37,392 nucleotides of DNA, taken from contig CAIULL010000130.1 in assembly GCA_903899985.1 (NCBI GenBank), forward strand, positions 1 through 37,392, given 5' to 3'. Below the pieces are notes generated by a model, which was not told where the DNA came from, did no database searches, and was given only the letters and a program-made list of their open reading frames with translations. Shown here piece by piece: positions 23,943 to 34,039 of this stretch; positions within the stretch are counted from its first letter, which is position 1; each line of letters starts with the position of its first letter. The translations under genes and the position numbers were made by a program. The DNA comes from an uncultured Schlesneria sp. GTDB taxonomy: Bacteria > Planctomycetota > Planctomycetia > Planctomycetales > Planctomycetaceae.

Positions 23943-24506
23943 TCAATCTGGCAACTCACCGAAAATGATTGAGCGAGCACTATGGTAATGACACAGGGCG
24001 ACGGCGAACGCGTCGGCCACGTCATTGGGTTCAAGTACTTTATCCAGTCGCAATTCTTGTCGAATGGCATGCTGAATCTGTTCCTTTGAGGCCTTCCCAC
24101 TGCCCGTCAGCAGTCGCTTGATTTGTGTCGGCGAATAATGGACGACGGGGACACCTGCGTCGGCGGCCGCGTATAAAAGTGCTCCGCGCGCGTGAGCCAT
24201 CAGGATCGCCGTTTTGGGAAATTGTGATGTGGAAAAGACCTCTTCAATGGCCAGCACCTGCGGCTTGAATTCTTCGATGACTTCCCGTAATCCGCGGCCA
24301 AGTTCGAGGATTCGTTCAGAAAGAGAAAATGTCTTCGTGGATTGAATGACTCCACCTTCACGCAACACGGGCTTTTCGGCAGATCGTTCCAGAATGGCAT
24401 AGCCGGTGCGGTTCAAGCCAGGATCAACGCCCAGCACGCAGTGTGGTCGGGCAGCGGCATCAAAATGGCGTGCCTTTTCATTTGCGCTGGTGTTTGATGC
24501 TGTCAT
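23943..24506 (-). CDS. ruvC: Crossover junction endodeoxyribonuclease RuvC
   Basis: A 187-residue RuvC, which cuts Holliday junctions after RuvAB branch migration. The first catalytic Asp is D28 in LGVDPGLNRTG, the Glu is in LAIEEVF (about 87), and the last pair D161/D164 is in NDVADAFAVALCH. The first ~20 residues are an extension beyond the usual start; an internal start is possible but no better codon is obvious. ruvA and ruvB are not in the window. Confidence 0.93.
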   Translation of the reverse strand: MTASNTSANEKARHFDAAARPHCVLGVDPGLNRTGYAILERSAEKPVLREGGVIQSTKTFSLSERILELGRGLREVIEEFKPQVLAIEEVFSTSQFPKTAILMAHARGALLYAAADAGVPVVHYSPTQIKRLLTGSGKASKEQIQHAIRQELRLDKVLEPNDVADAFAVALCHYHSARSIIFGELPD

Positions 24507-24568
24507 GGAAATCCGTTTCCGATTCGCCTGACGAACTAAAATCGCGGAGGGTTGTCGGTTCTCGTCGC

Positions 24569-24646
24569 GGAGGCTCCAGCCTCCTCAAAAGGGAGTGTGT
24601 CATACGGCCGCAATAGCGGTTGTGGCGCACGGGCTGTAGCCCATGC
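24569..24646. repeat. Two short dispersed palindromes between ruvC and lhgO
   Basis: GGAGGCTCCAGCCTCC (24569-24584) is a perfect palindrome, and 24627-24646 (GCACGGGCTGTAGCCCATGC) is an imperfect one related to 10290-10309 in reverse orientation. The end of the window (from about 37361, GGGAGGGCGAGGCTCCCGCC) has a similar composition. Confidence 0.5.
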
Positions 24647-24675
24647 TACGACTTGTGGCCTGGCGTTTTCAATAT

Positions 24676-25872
24676 TCAAAATCGCGGGGCGAGTTTCTCG
24701 ACGATCAGCTTTCCGATATTCAATGAGGCGGTGGCTGCTGGTGATGGAGCGTTACAGACGTTGACGACGAGGTCGTTCTCTTGAATCAGGAAATCGTCGA
24801 CAAGGTTTCCGTCGCGCGTCAACGCCTGTGCTCGAACCCCTGCCGGGGCCGGGATCAGATGTTCGCTCTGAATCTCGGGGACAAGACGCTGCAGGGCCGC
24901 GACAAAGGCGGATTTGTTAAACGAGCGGTACATTTCGTTGAAGCCGGCTCGCCAGTTCTTCCAGGCCATTCGCAGGAATCCTGGGTAACTGAGTGATTCC
25001 AGCGTGTCGAACAGATTAAAGCTCGTTTTGTAATAACCTTCACGAGCGAATGAGAACACGGCATTCGGGCCGCATTCGACACCACCGTGGATCATCCGAG
25101 TGAAATGGACTCCGAGGAAGGGAAAGTTAGGATCAGGGACCGGGTAAATCAGGTTATGGCACAAGTGTTGTGCCGAAGGTTTTAATTCAAAGTATTCGCC
25201 GCGAAACGGAATAATTTGAGCATCAGGACGAACACCAGAAAGCCAGGCGACGCGGTCGCTTTGCAGGCCGGCGCAGTTCACGACCAGGCGGGCATCCAGT
25301 TCACCTGCGGTATTCTGAACGACCATGCGGTTATCATGACGGAACATCCCCGTGACTTTTGCCGCCATTTTCAGTTCGCCGCCAGCCTCTTTAATTCGTT
25401 CGGCCATTTTTTCAGCGACTTGACGATAATCAACAATTCCCGCCTCAGGGACGTGAATTGCTTGCACCCCTAACACGTGTGGTTCAATTTCCTTTAAACG
25501 TTCGGGTCCGATTCGCTCGCAACGGATGTCGTTGGCCAGGCCTCGTTCATGAATCTTTTCTAATTGTGGAATTTCGTTCGGAGTCACCGCGACGATGACC
25601 TTTCCACATCGATCGAAGGGGATGTTTTCCTTCTGGCAGAACGCTTCCATCGCCAGCTTTCCTTCGCGGCAGTTCGTGGCTCGCAACGATCCGGGTTTGT
25701 AATAGATTCCCGAGTGCAGCACGCCGGAATTATGACCGGTCTGATGCTGGGCGACTTCGCGTTCTTTTTCAAGAATTGTCACTTTGCGACCAGGAAACCG
25801 CTCGAGCAAGCGATAGGCGGTCGCCAGTCCTACGATTCCCCCACCAATTATGACGACGTCTGCGTGCTGCAT
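24676..25872 (-). CDS. lhgO: L-2-hydroxyglutarate oxidase-like FAD enzyme
   Basis: A 398-residue FAD-dependent oxidoreductase of the DAO fold, closest by eye to LhgO, which oxidises L-2-hydroxyglutarate to 2-oxoglutarate and passes electrons to the respiratory chain. [11 protein letters not shown] near residues 10-20 is the dinucleotide-binding loop, [21 protein letters not shown] is the characteristic segment, and [12 protein letters not shown] and the C-terminal [15 protein letters not shown] are also expected. The ATG at 25872 is chosen because AGGA lies 7 bases upstream and the next 39 upstream residues look non-coding. Single gene, no partner visible. Confidence 0.88.
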   Translation of the reverse strand: MQHADVVIIGGGIVGLATAYRLLERFPGRKVTILEKEREVAQHQTGHNSGVLHSGIYYKPGSLRATNCREGKLAMEAFCQKENIPFDRCGKVIVAVTPNEIPQLEKIHERGLANDIRCERIGPERLKEIEPHVLGVQAIHVPEAGIVDYRQVAEKMAERIKEAGGELKMAAKVTGMFRHDNRMVVQNTAGELDARLVVNCAGLQSDRVAWLSGVRPDAQIIPFRGEYFELKPSAQHLCHNLIYPVPDPNFPFLGVHFTRMIHGGVECGPNAVFSFAREGYYKTSFNLFDTLESLSYPGFLRMAWKNWRAGFNEMYRSFNKSAFVAALQRLVPEIQSEHLIPAPAGVRAQALTRDGNLVDDFLIQENDLVVNVCNAPSPAATASLNIGKLIVEKLAPRF

Positions 25873-26336
25873 GTGCGATCCTGATGTTCTGCGAACCGAC
25901 TCCTTTGCGACAATCCGATCGCGAGGAATTCTTTCAGCAGTATAGTTCACCTGAATCCCCGAAAGTAACCATCCTGCCGCATTCAGCAATTTCGACTGGT
26001 ATTTTAAAATGCGATGAAACAGGTTCGACGGCGGGGATCGAGATCCGAAAATTGCCTTTAATCGTCAAAAGTTACGGTCGCAGACGAATCGGAATAATCG
26101 TTAAAGCTTGCCACTCTTTTCCGCCGATGTCGGATGTAGCTTGGAACAGGGACGTTACCGTTGCGCGAGTTTCGGGAAATTCCCTTTCAAATCGATGGAA
26201 CCAACCATCGATGACTGAGGTGGTTTTTGAAATTCAGTCACGTTTCACGGCCTGCAAACTTCACCCGAAGTAAAATTGGTATTTGCCCAGGGGGCAAGTA
26301 TTGTCGGCTGCCAAGTCGATGCCGGAGCCTGAACGG
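25873..26336. other. Intergenic region between divergent genes
   Basis: About 460 bases that should hold promoters for lhgO (minus) and the porin (plus). AT-rich spots occur near 26000 and 26270, but I cannot place a promoter pair with usual spacing. Confidence 0.4.
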
Positions 26337-27980
26337 ATGACACTTTGGTCGCACCGCCGAGGGAGACCGATCGCTCAACAGTGCCTCACACTTTTCCTGT
26401 GGTTGCTGTCGGTCGAAATTCTGCGTGCGCAAGATCCGAGTGACGAAGCAGTCAGGCCGCTGCCCCCTTCCTCTGCGAGTATCGAACAGCGGATTTACGA
26501 ACTGGAACAGCGTCAATCCGAACTTCTCGAGCAGAATCGCCAGTTATCACGTCAGTTACAGGACCTTTCGTCGAGTCCTCAGCAACGATCATCAAACGAT
26601 TCTGATCCGAACGGTGCGTTTCTTCCGCCTGGTCTGCCAATGGATCGTCGGACGACTGGCGACAGCAATGGCACGACGTTTAATAACAGCGTTCGCAGTC
26701 CCACTGAGGTCTTTCCGTCGCCAGCCTTTGATACGGCTTTAGAATTTCCGTTGGAGCGTAAGTCGTCCACGTTGAATTCAGCGTCTGGGCCACCCAGATA
26801 CTATGTCGGTTATGATCGGGGCTTTGTGTTCCGCCCGGTTGACCCTGAAGAATCGCCATTTGAGCTGAAAATCAACGGTCAGGACCAGATTCGTTACACG
26901 GGGTTTGAACGAGAGCATGCCATCTGGATCGACAACGCCGGAATACCGACAACGATCAGCAATCAGAGCAACTTCCAGATCCCTCGCGGTCGACTCATTT
27001 TTTCCGGTTTCACCTTTCGCAGAGAACTCAAATACAACCTGAATATCGATTACAACACAGTCGGCGCCACTCAAATCAATTTTCGTGCTTACTGGCTGGC
27101 TTGGCGGTTCAGTCGGGCCATGACGGTTTTTGCCGGACAGAGCAAAGTTCCGGGGAGTCGCGAATGGCTTGAATCGTTTGTCAACACGCTTGGTGCTGAC
27201 CGTTCCATGGCGACGACGTTCTTTCGTCCCAGTCTTAGCCAGGGGATCTGGGCGACGGGCGAACCGGCTGACGGACTGTTTTACCACGTCATGATGTCCA
27301 ACGGATTCAATACTGTGGGAGCAACTCCACAAACACTCAGTTCCGTCATGGCGTTTTCGGGTTCTGTCTGGTGGGAGCCATTTGGTGATTTTGGAAATGG
27401 TTATTCGGATTTTGAATGGCATTTAGAGCCGTCCATCCGCATTGGAACCAGTCTGACGTACTCACCCGAACAAGGTCCGCAAGGAAGTACCACGGCACCC
27501 GAGAATTCGTCGATTCGACTTTCGGATGGTACGCTGATTACGGAAACCGGTGCCCTCGCACCGGGTGTCACGTTGAATGCATTTAAAATCGGGCTCGGCA
27601 CGTTCGATTTGTCATACAAACATCGCGGATTCAGCGCGAGTACCGAGTTGTTCTCGCAAGAATTATTCGGCTTAAAAGGGAGTGGCTCTCTTCCGATGTC
27701 ATCGATATCCCAGTACGGTGGTTTCGTGCAGGGTGGGTACTTTGTTGTTCCCAAGAAAATAGAACCGTACGTCCGCCTGTCCTATGTCACTGGTCCTTAC
27801 GGTTCCGGTTCTGAGTATGCCGGCGGTTTGAACTGGTTTCTTCTTCCTGGCAAACAGAACCTGCGTTTCACCTTCGACGCTGCCTGGTTGGATAATAATC
27901 CGGCCACACAGAACCGAACGAACCTTCAATCGGGCCAGACTGGTATCCTCGTACGATCCCAATTGCAGATCTTTTTCTAA
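26337..27980 (+). CDS. Outer-membrane porin with coiled-coil N-terminus (OprO/OprP-like), copy 1
   Basis: A 547-residue exported porin. After a signal peptide (about 1-32, ending near LRAQ) comes a coiled-coil helix (~45-75, RIYELEQRQSELLEQNRQL), which could trimerise or anchor to the cell wall. A low-complexity Ser/Thr/Pro stretch follows, then a long beta-barrel with alternating strands and a C-terminal aromatic (QLQIFF). FQIPRGRLIFSGFTF and the YKHRGFSASTELF pattern fit the phosphate-selective porin O/P family. Start ATG 26337 is chosen for the signal peptide, with GGAG about 10 bases upstream; ATG 26319 is an alternative. A second porin of similar design is at 35284. Confidence 0.75.
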   Translation: MTLWSHRRGRPIAQQCLTLFLWLLSVEILRAQDPSDEAVRPLPPSSASIEQRIYELEQRQSELLEQNRQLSRQLQDLSSSPQQRSSNDSDPNGAFLPPGLPMDRRTTGDSNGTTFNNSVRSPTEVFPSPAFDTALEFPLERKSSTLNSASGPPRYYVGYDRGFVFRPVDPEESPFELKINGQDQIRYTGFEREHAIWIDNAGIPTTISNQSNFQIPRGRLIFSGFTFRRELKYNLNIDYNTVGATQINFRAYWLAWRFSRAMTVFAGQSKVPGSREWLESFVNTLGADRSMATTFFRPSLSQGIWATGEPADGLFYHVMMSNGFNTVGATPQTLSSVMAFSGSVWWEPFGDFGNGYSDFEWHLEPSIRIGTSLTYSPEQGPQGSTTAPENSSIRLSDGTLITETGALAPGVTLNAFKIGLGTFDLSYKHRGFSASTELFSQELFGLKGSGSLPMSSISQYGGFVQGGYFVVPKKIEPYVRLSYVTGPYGSGSEYAGGLNWFLLPGKQNLRFTFDAAWLDNNPATQNRTNLQSGQTGILVRSQLQIFF

Positions 27981-28160
27981 GATCGGTTTTCGACGTTCAT
28001 TTCACGCCCGATCATACCTGTGATTGCGGATCAGACATTCAATATCGGCCCGTTAAACTGGCGATGACGCAAACCAACGGTTCGGCAGCGATGTGGATCA
28101 AAGCTGGCTGAAGCTTTCGAAACGAATCAACGAGTCAACATTTGATAGACAGTAAGGTGG

Positions 28161-28877
28161 ATGATGGACACTGCAGCGGAACGACTGATTGCCATCGGTG
28201 ACGTGCACGGATGCGTGCATGCTCTGGACGCGTTGTTGAAAGAGATTGCGCCTCGTTCTTCGGATCGACTCGTGTTCCTCGGCGATCTGATTGATCAGGG
28301 GCGTGACAGTGCCGCCGTACTGGACCGGTTGATCGAATTACGACGACGCTGTCAGGTTGTGCTGATCCAGGGGAATCACGAGGAGATGCTTTATTCCGCG
28401 AGAGAAAGTGAAAAGGCCCTGAGATACTGGGAGGACTGCGGCGGTGTCTACACACTGAACTCCTACAAATTCGGCGCGGGTCTCGACGTGATTCCTCAGG
28501 AGCACTGGCGGTTACTTTCCTCAGGAATTCCTTACTATGAAACAGACTCGTTCATTCTGACGCACGCGAACTACGATCCCAATCTACCAATGAATCTGCA
28601 GGAATCGCATCACTTGCGGTGGGGGCTGTTTGAACCTGAGGAAATGCACCCCCACACCTCTGGCAAGACAGTCGTTGTCGGACATACCGAGCAGCGCGAT
28701 TGCGAAATTCGCGACTTGGGATTCGCGATCTGTCTCGATACGGCTTGCTGGCGGCATGGCTGGTTGACGGCTTTGGAACTGAATTCGCGTACGCTCTGGC
28801 AGGCGAGTCGGTGGGGTGTTCTTCGTGAGGATGAAGAGCCAACGCATCGCGGCCTGCTGCCACAACTGGCCCGTTGA
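28161..28877 (+). CDS. Metallophosphoesterase (PPP-type serine/threonine phosphatase-like)
   Basis: A 238-residue calcineurin-like phosphoesterase. Metal-binding motifs run in order: GDVHG (13-17), LGDLIDQG, GNHEE, then THANY and VVGHT. This order and spacing fit bacterial PPP-family phosphatases and the related diadenosine-tetraphosphatase ApaH. No kinase partner is adjacent. Start at ATG 28161 or the adjacent ATG at 28164, with AAGGTGG just upstream. Confidence 0.88.
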   Translation: MMDTAAERLIAIGDVHGCVHALDALLKEIAPRSSDRLVFLGDLIDQGRDSAAVLDRLIELRRRCQVVLIQGNHEEMLYSARESEKALRYWEDCGGVYTLNSYKFGAGLDVIPQEHWRLLSSGIPYYETDSFILTHANYDPNLPMNLQESHHLRWGLFEPEEMHPHTSGKTVVVGHTEQRDCEIRDLGFAICLDTACWRHGWLTALELNSRTLWQASRWGVLREDEEPTHRGLLPQLAR

Positions 28878-28951
28878 CGGCGATTTGATCGCATTTCGTT
28901 TCAGAAAATCGTCAACGTCATTTCAAGAGTACATAATGAAGTTGATCGAGT

Positions 28952-31048
28952 TTACTGTTGGGTGGCCTGGATCGCGGTGAGTGCGATGGTGTAGACGATG
29001 TCTTCGATCAGGGCGCCTCGAGAAAGGTCGTTCACGGGCTTCTTCAGACCTTGCAGCATCGGGCCGATACTGATGACGTTTGCGCTGCGCTGTACTGCTT
29101 TGTAGGTTGTGTTTCCCGTGTTCAGGTCAGGGAAAACAAAGACGGTGGCCCTGCCGGCCACAGGGCTGTTCGGGGCCTTATTCAAGGCAACATCGAGCGT
29201 TGAGGCGGCATCATATTGTAGCGGACCGTCGATCAAGAGATCGGGTCTTAACTCTTTGGCAATGCGAGTTGCTTCGCGGACTTTGTCCACACCGACCCCG
29301 CTGCCGGACGTTCCCGTCGAGTAGCTGATCAAGGCCACTCGTGGAGTGATCCCGAACTGAGTTGCCGATTCGGCACTTTGAATCGCGATGTCGGCCAGGA
29401 CGCGCGCGTCGGGGTCGGTCACGACGGCACAATCGCCATAGACCAGAACCTGTTCGGGCAGGCACATAAAGAAGACCGAAGAGACGACGCTGATGCCGGG
29501 CTTCGTCTTGATCAATTGCAGAGCCGGACGGACGGTATTGGCGGTCGAGTGGACAGCGCCTGAGACAAGGCCGTCAGCCTCGTCGAGTGCAAGCATCACT
29601 GTGCCGAGGACGACGTTGTCAGTCAGTTGATCCGCAGCGGCTTGAAGGGAAAGTCCCTTGTGCTTACGCATCTCGAAGAGAGGTTGCACGTATCGGTCGC
29701 GAATGGCCTGAACGTCAAGGATTTCGAGTCCCGAAGGGAGTTCCAGTCCCAGCCCGCTTGCGACGTGTCGGATTTCATCGGGATTTCCCATGAGTGCGCA
29801 GCGTGCGATGCCACGTTCCTGGCAGATTGCCGCCGCCTTGATTGTTCGCGGTTCGTCCCCTTCCGGAAGCAGGATTCGCCGGTTCGCGAGCCGCGCTCGC
29901 TCGGTGAGCTGGTAGCAGAAGGCGGCTGGCGACATTCGAGGCTCGGCGTCACTTGAGCGGTGTGCGATCAGCCATTGGTCGTCGAAGTGACGCGCCGTGA
30001 ACTCCATGGCCGCACGAATCCGTGGCGTATCGTCGATGGGGATTTCCCGGCTCATCGCATTGAGAGCGGTCGCTGTTTCGTAGCTGTTTGTTGTGACTCG
30101 AAGCACCGGAAGTCCGGTCAGAAAAGCCGGTCTGCAGAACTCTTTGACATCTTCCTCGATCGGAGTTTCGCCGGTCAGCACGAGTCCGGCGATCGGAACC
30201 CCTTTGAGTGCCGCCATCGCGACCGCGACAATCACGTCGTCTCGATCGGTCGGTGTGACCAGGATTGCCCCCTTTCGAAACGTACTCAGCATGTGTGGTA
30301 CCCGGCGGGCGAGCAGCGAAATGTGCTCAACCCTTCGGTTTTGCATTTCGCCGGGGAAAATGATCTCGGCTTTGAGGTGTGAGGCAATATCACTCGTTCG
30401 GCAGTGCGTCAGTTCCGGGTTCTCGGGCACCGATCCGATGATGGCAAAATTCGGAATTCGCTTAAGACCCAATTCGTGGGAAAAGCGAGTTCGAAACTGG
30501 GCTGGCGTTTCATCGCTCTTCATCGTCACGCGATTCAGGACACAGCCCATCACGCGCTGGCTATTCAGGCCGCCGTAGGGATTCGCGGCATTTTCAAGAT
30601 CCTGCTTAAGCCGATCGGCGCTGACGTTGCCGCACGACGCGACCAGGACAACCTCAGCACTCAGGATCTTGACAAGTTCGATATTCCAGTTGGCAGCGAA
30701 AGATGATTCCGCGGTCGGGACGAGACCTTCGATGACAACAACCTCAGCATCGGCGGTTGTTTTTTGAAAGGCGGTCATCACGTCGCTCATCAGACGATCG
30801 GTCTGGTGCTCGTTGGCCAGACGCTCAGCCTGTTCGAGCGGAATCGGGGGCGAGGGATTCAAGTCCGTGGTTGTCCGGACAAAATGAGTCGATCGTTCCG
30901 GTCCGGGATCGTCAGTTTCGTGTTGACGTAGAGGTTTGAAAAATGCGACCCGCACACCGAGCTGATCAAACGCACGGATCATTCCCAATGCGATCGTGGT
31001 CAAACCACTTCTGGGATTTACGGGAACAAGATACAGGATCTTTTTCAT
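28952..31048 (-). CDS. pta: Phosphate acetyltransferase (long form with DRTGG domain)
   Basis: A 698-residue Pta, converting acetyl-CoA and phosphate to acetyl phosphate. The ATG at 31048 begins MKKILYLVPVNPRSG, the usual N-terminus; a longer in-frame stretch upstream lies in ackA and is rejected. Domains: P-loop-like BioD/AAA_26 region (about 1-210), DRTGG-type regulatory domain (about 215-340, ILVTPTDRDDVIVAV), and the catalytic PTA domain (about 370-695) with LLPEGDEPRTIKAA and SYSTGTSGSGVGVDKV. It begins 2 bases after ackA, so the two are co-transcribed and link acetyl-CoA to acetate with ATP yield. Confidence 0.93.
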   Translation of the reverse strand: MKKILYLVPVNPRSGLTTIALGMIRAFDQLGVRVAFFKPLRQHETDDPGPERSTHFVRTTTDLNPSPPIPLEQAERLANEHQTDRLMSDVMTAFQKTTADAEVVVIEGLVPTAESSFAANWNIELVKILSAEVVLVASCGNVSADRLKQDLENAANPYGGLNSQRVMGCVLNRVTMKSDETPAQFRTRFSHELGLKRIPNFAIIGSVPENPELTHCRTSDIASHLKAEIIFPGEMQNRRVEHISLLARRVPHMLSTFRKGAILVTPTDRDDVIVAVAMAALKGVPIAGLVLTGETPIEEDVKEFCRPAFLTGLPVLRVTTNSYETATALNAMSREIPIDDTPRIRAAMEFTARHFDDQWLIAHRSSDAEPRMSPAAFCYQLTERARLANRRILLPEGDEPRTIKAAAICQERGIARCALMGNPDEIRHVASGLGLELPSGLEILDVQAIRDRYVQPLFEMRKHKGLSLQAAADQLTDNVVLGTVMLALDEADGLVSGAVHSTANTVRPALQLIKTKPGISVVSSVFFMCLPEQVLVYGDCAVVTDPDARVLADIAIQSAESATQFGITPRVALISYSTGTSGSGVGVDKVREATRIAKELRPDLLIDGPLQYDAASTLDVALNKAPNSPVAGRATVFVFPDLNTGNTTYKAVQRSANVISIGPMLQGLKKPVNDLSRGALIEDIVYTIALTAIQATQQ

Positions 31049-31050
31049 GG

Positions 31051-32280
31051 TTATACGGATCCATTGCGACCGAGTTTTTGGCACAATTGTACGGCAAAGC
31101 GACCGATCATCCATTCTTCGTTGGTCGGAACGACAAGCGCGGTCAGTCCCGCAGTCTGGTCTTGCGTGATCCGCCCGTTTGAACCGCGACCATGAGCGGC
31201 GTTGCGAGCATGATCGATTTCCGGCCGTAGAAACGCCAGATGTTGCAGAGTCTTGGCACGGACTTCGACACAGTGCTCGCCGATACCACCGGTAAAGACC
31301 AGGGCGTCGATCCGGTCGAGCGAGGCACACATGGCGAGAACATATCGAGCAACCCGATAGCTGAAGACTTCGATCGCCAGCTCGGCATTCTCGTCGCCAC
31401 CATGAGCAGCAGTGACGAGTGTCCGCATGTCATTACTGACTTGCGAAATTCCCATCAGCCCGCTTTTCCGGTTGATGATGTCATTAACCTGGTGACTGCC
31501 CAGTCCAGTTTTTTCAGAGATGAACTGCGTCAAGTTCGGATCGATATCGCCGCTGCGTGTTCCCATCACCAGACCTTCGGTCGGGGTGAGGCCCATGCTC
31601 GTTTCGACACTTTGTCCATTTCGAATCGCACAGACGCTGCACCCATTTCCCAGATGGGCAGTGACGAGTTGGCAGTCCTCGTTCGGCCGCCCAAGCAGGC
31701 GAGCAGCCTCGGTTGATACAAACTGGTGGCTGGTCCCGTGAAATCCATATCGCCTGACCTTGTGCTCGGTGTACCAACTGTAGGGGACCGCGTACATATA
31801 GGCATGTTTCGGCATGGTCTGATGGAATGCCGTGTCAAACACCGCAACTTGTGGCAGCGAAGGAAAATGTTCCATGGCAATTCGGATTCCGATGGAATTT
31901 GCCGGATTGTGCAGCGGTGCGAGTTCGGCGCACGCTTCGATCTTGGCGATCACGTCTGCATCAATAAGACACGGCTCACGAAAATATTCACCCCCGTGGA
32001 CAACGCGATGTCCAACGGCGCAAAGGTTCGGCGGAAGTGCGTTACCGGGCCAGCAAAGTGTGACAAGCTCGCGAAGCGCCGCACCATGGTCGGCACCAGG
32101 GGTGGCTTTTTCGATGACATTGCCGTCTAACTCGAGTCGGATATTGGTTCCGGCTTCAGCGATCCGTTCGGCAATCCCTTTCGCCCTGGCGACGCCAGTA
32201 CACGCATCAAGCCAGGCGAACTTCAATGAAGAACTACCACAATTGATGATGAGCACTTCGTGCTGCTGATCAGAATTCAT
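31051..32280 (-). CDS. ackA: Acetate kinase
   Basis: A 409-residue acetate kinase, transferring phosphate between acetyl phosphate and ADP. Conserved pieces are all visible: INCGSSSLKFA at the N-terminus, VGHRVVHGG (substrate Arg), VFDTAFHQTMP (catalytic Asp), YGFHGTSHQFV (His), GTRSGDIDP (Arg), and VFTGGIGEH near the C-terminus. First gene of an ackA-pta pair. Confidence 0.96.
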   Translation of the reverse strand: MNSDQQHEVLIINCGSSSLKFAWLDACTGVARAKGIAERIAEAGTNIRLELDGNVIEKATPGADHGAALRELVTLCWPGNALPPNLCAVGHRVVHGGEYFREPCLIDADVIAKIEACAELAPLHNPANSIGIRIAMEHFPSLPQVAVFDTAFHQTMPKHAYMYAVPYSWYTEHKVRRYGFHGTSHQFVSTEAARLLGRPNEDCQLVTAHLGNGCSVCAIRNGQSVETSMGLTPTEGLVMGTRSGDIDPNLTQFISEKTGLGSHQVNDIINRKSGLMGISQVSNDMRTLVTAAHGGDENAELAIEVFSYRVARYVLAMCASLDRIDALVFTGGIGEHCVEVRAKTLQHLAFLRPEIDHARNAAHGRGSNGRITQDQTAGLTALVVPTNEEWMIGRFAVQLCQKLGRNGSV

Positions 32281-32711
32281 ATTTAAAAACGATCTTATCT
32301 TCTGAACGGCGTTGACACCTGACGTGCGAATGATTGGAAACGCGGCGCGACGACGATTCGGGTATCTGTCGCATCGATTTTAGCAGAAAACAGGTTTCCA
32401 TGCGGCGAAGAATCAGAAAAACAGGCCGACAGGCAACGGGGGCAAGTCTGTTCTTAAAAAAGAAGATTGATTAATTGACTGGAATAAAATGTGAAAAAAG
32501 ATGCGAGTATAATTTGTAGATCGACTTGGTCGGATGGCCCGATAAGGTGCTGCAATCGCGATTCATCAATGGAGATCGCAAGCGTCAAAAGCCATCGGGT
32601 GGGAAATGGAGCATCCGATCTGGAAAAGAAGAGTGACAACGGGCGAACGGCGACGCAAGTCTTTTAGACAGTTCGATGATGATCCCCTCAAAGCGGACAT
32701 CGAAGTGCTGG
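32281..32711. other. Intergenic region upstream of ackA
   Basis: About 430 AT-richer bases. It should carry the ackA promoter on the minus strand. A TATAAT at 32508-32513 (plus strand) has no matching -35 at normal spacing. A possible 32-codon frame at 32569-32667 has no supporting evidence. Confidence 0.45.
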
Positions 32712-33755
32712 TTATTTTGACGCGCCGTTGTCACGGTGAATTCCGACTGATGCCAGGGCCCTGTTAACGATCAGGTCATCCAATGGGAGGAATCCACTGC
32801 GAATCACATCGGATTGTCCTTGTTGACTGTACAAATAAAGAAGGAATTCCCGGCTAAGCGGACTGAGTTCTGATCCAGGCGCGTAATTTACGTATAGAAA
32901 CAGAAATCTGGTCAACGGGTAATCGCCTGAATAGGCGTGAGCGGGAATCGGGGAGTAGTATTCCGACTTGATGTCCTGGGCGAGTGGCAGCGCCCGCACT
33001 CCGTCGGATTTTGAACCCATGCCGCTGTAGCCGATGGCGTATTTGTTGTTCGCAATTCCTTGCACGACAGATGCACTACCGGTTTGCTCTTGAACGTCTT
33101 CGCGAAACGCGCCGTTGAATAAGGCGTGCTCCCGGAAGAAACGATTCGTGCCTGAGGCGGCGTTTCGTCCCAAAAGCGTGATCGGCTTGTTGGACCATTC
33201 TCCGGTCAAACCCAGATCGCCCCACGTGGTGATCGGGCTCGGTGCGCCCCCCTTTCGGGTGCGGGAAAAGATGGCATCAACCTGCTGAAGCGTTAGTCCT
33301 CTGATCGGGTTATCCTGATGAACGTAGACGGTCAGCATGTCGATGCTGGTGGGGAGTGCAACTGGCGGATAGCCGAATTTCTTTTTAAAGTCATCGACTT
33401 CCTTCGCTTTCATGGCCCGGCTCATCGCAATGAATTGAGCCTTTCCTGAGATCAGTGCCGGGGGGCCAAACGACGAGCCCTCACCTTCAATTCCAATCGT
33501 GACGTTTCTGTGAAGTTTTTTGAAACTTTCGGCGAGAAGTGTGATTTCGCCAATCATCGTGTCAGAGCCATTAAACTGGATGTCGCCGGAGACACCCTTA
33601 ACTATTGAGTACTCGGGAAGCTTTGCGTCCACTTTCGCCTGCGTGACGTCTCCCGTTGTCGGTGCTTGAATGGCCTTCTCTTGTGCGTGTAGTCCATGGA
33701 ACATCGCGGGTAATGCGACAATCGCCAAACGAAGCATATGCAGTCGAACGTTCAT
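32712..33755 (-). CDS. PstS-like periplasmic phosphate-binding protein
   Basis: A 347-residue exported substrate-binding protein of the PstS/SphX group. After a signal peptide (about 1-24, ending FHGLHAQ), the phosphate-binding signatures are visible: GVSGDIQFNGSDTM near 45-60, GEGSSFGPPALISGKAQFIAMSR, and RNAASGTNRFF. The ATG at 33755 is chosen because AGAGG lies about 5 bases upstream. No pstC, pstA, pstB or phoU is adjacent, so it is a lone binding protein that may serve a distant transporter or act as a phosphate sensor. It is close to porin 2, another candidate phosphate-uptake component. Confidence 0.85.
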   Translation of the reverse strand: MNVRLHMLRLAIVALPAMFHGLHAQEKAIQAPTTGDVTQAKVDAKLPEYSIVKGVSGDIQFNGSDTMIGEITLLAESFKKLHRNVTIGIEGEGSSFGPPALISGKAQFIAMSRAMKAKEVDDFKKKFGYPPVALPTSIDMLTVYVHQDNPIRGLTLQQVDAIFSRTRKGGAPSPITTWGDLGLTGEWSNKPITLLGRNAASGTNRFFREHALFNGAFREDVQEQTGSASVVQGIANNKYAIGYSGMGSKSDGVRALPLAQDIKSEYYSPIPAHAYSGDYPLTRFLFLYVNYAPGSELSPLSREFLLYLYSQQGQSDVIRSGFLPLDDLIVNRALASVGIHRDNGASK

Positions 33756-34039
33756 AAAACCTCTTAGCGCTTCTACAACAGTCACGGGACGCAGTGAATT
33801 ACTAAATAGCCAGCGAATTTCTCGTGAGCGATAGATATCATGTGACGAATAAAAGGGCTGACAAGAAGCTCATTGTTTCACTGGAAAGATTGTAGGATCA
33901 CCGTCATCGGTCCTTTTCTGTCAGCTTCGAATCAGAGACGTCAACAGATCGGTCGCTGTTGATTGCTTCCTGCGCCGGAGATAGCATACCAAGTGCTCTT
34001 TTTCAGTTTCAGGTTGTGGCAAAGATTTTCGGGAAACAC

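Noticed and set aside
31049-31330. N-terminal extension of pta
   Set aside because: It lies within ackA, is Arg/Cys-rich and precedes the standard MKKILYLVPVNPRSG start.
32508-32513. TATAAT as a plus-strand promoter
   Set aside because: The nearest -35-like TTGACT is 27 bases upstream, too far, and no plus-strand gene follows.
32569-32667. 32-codon open frame
   Set aside because: No ribosome-binding site of note and no recognisable product.
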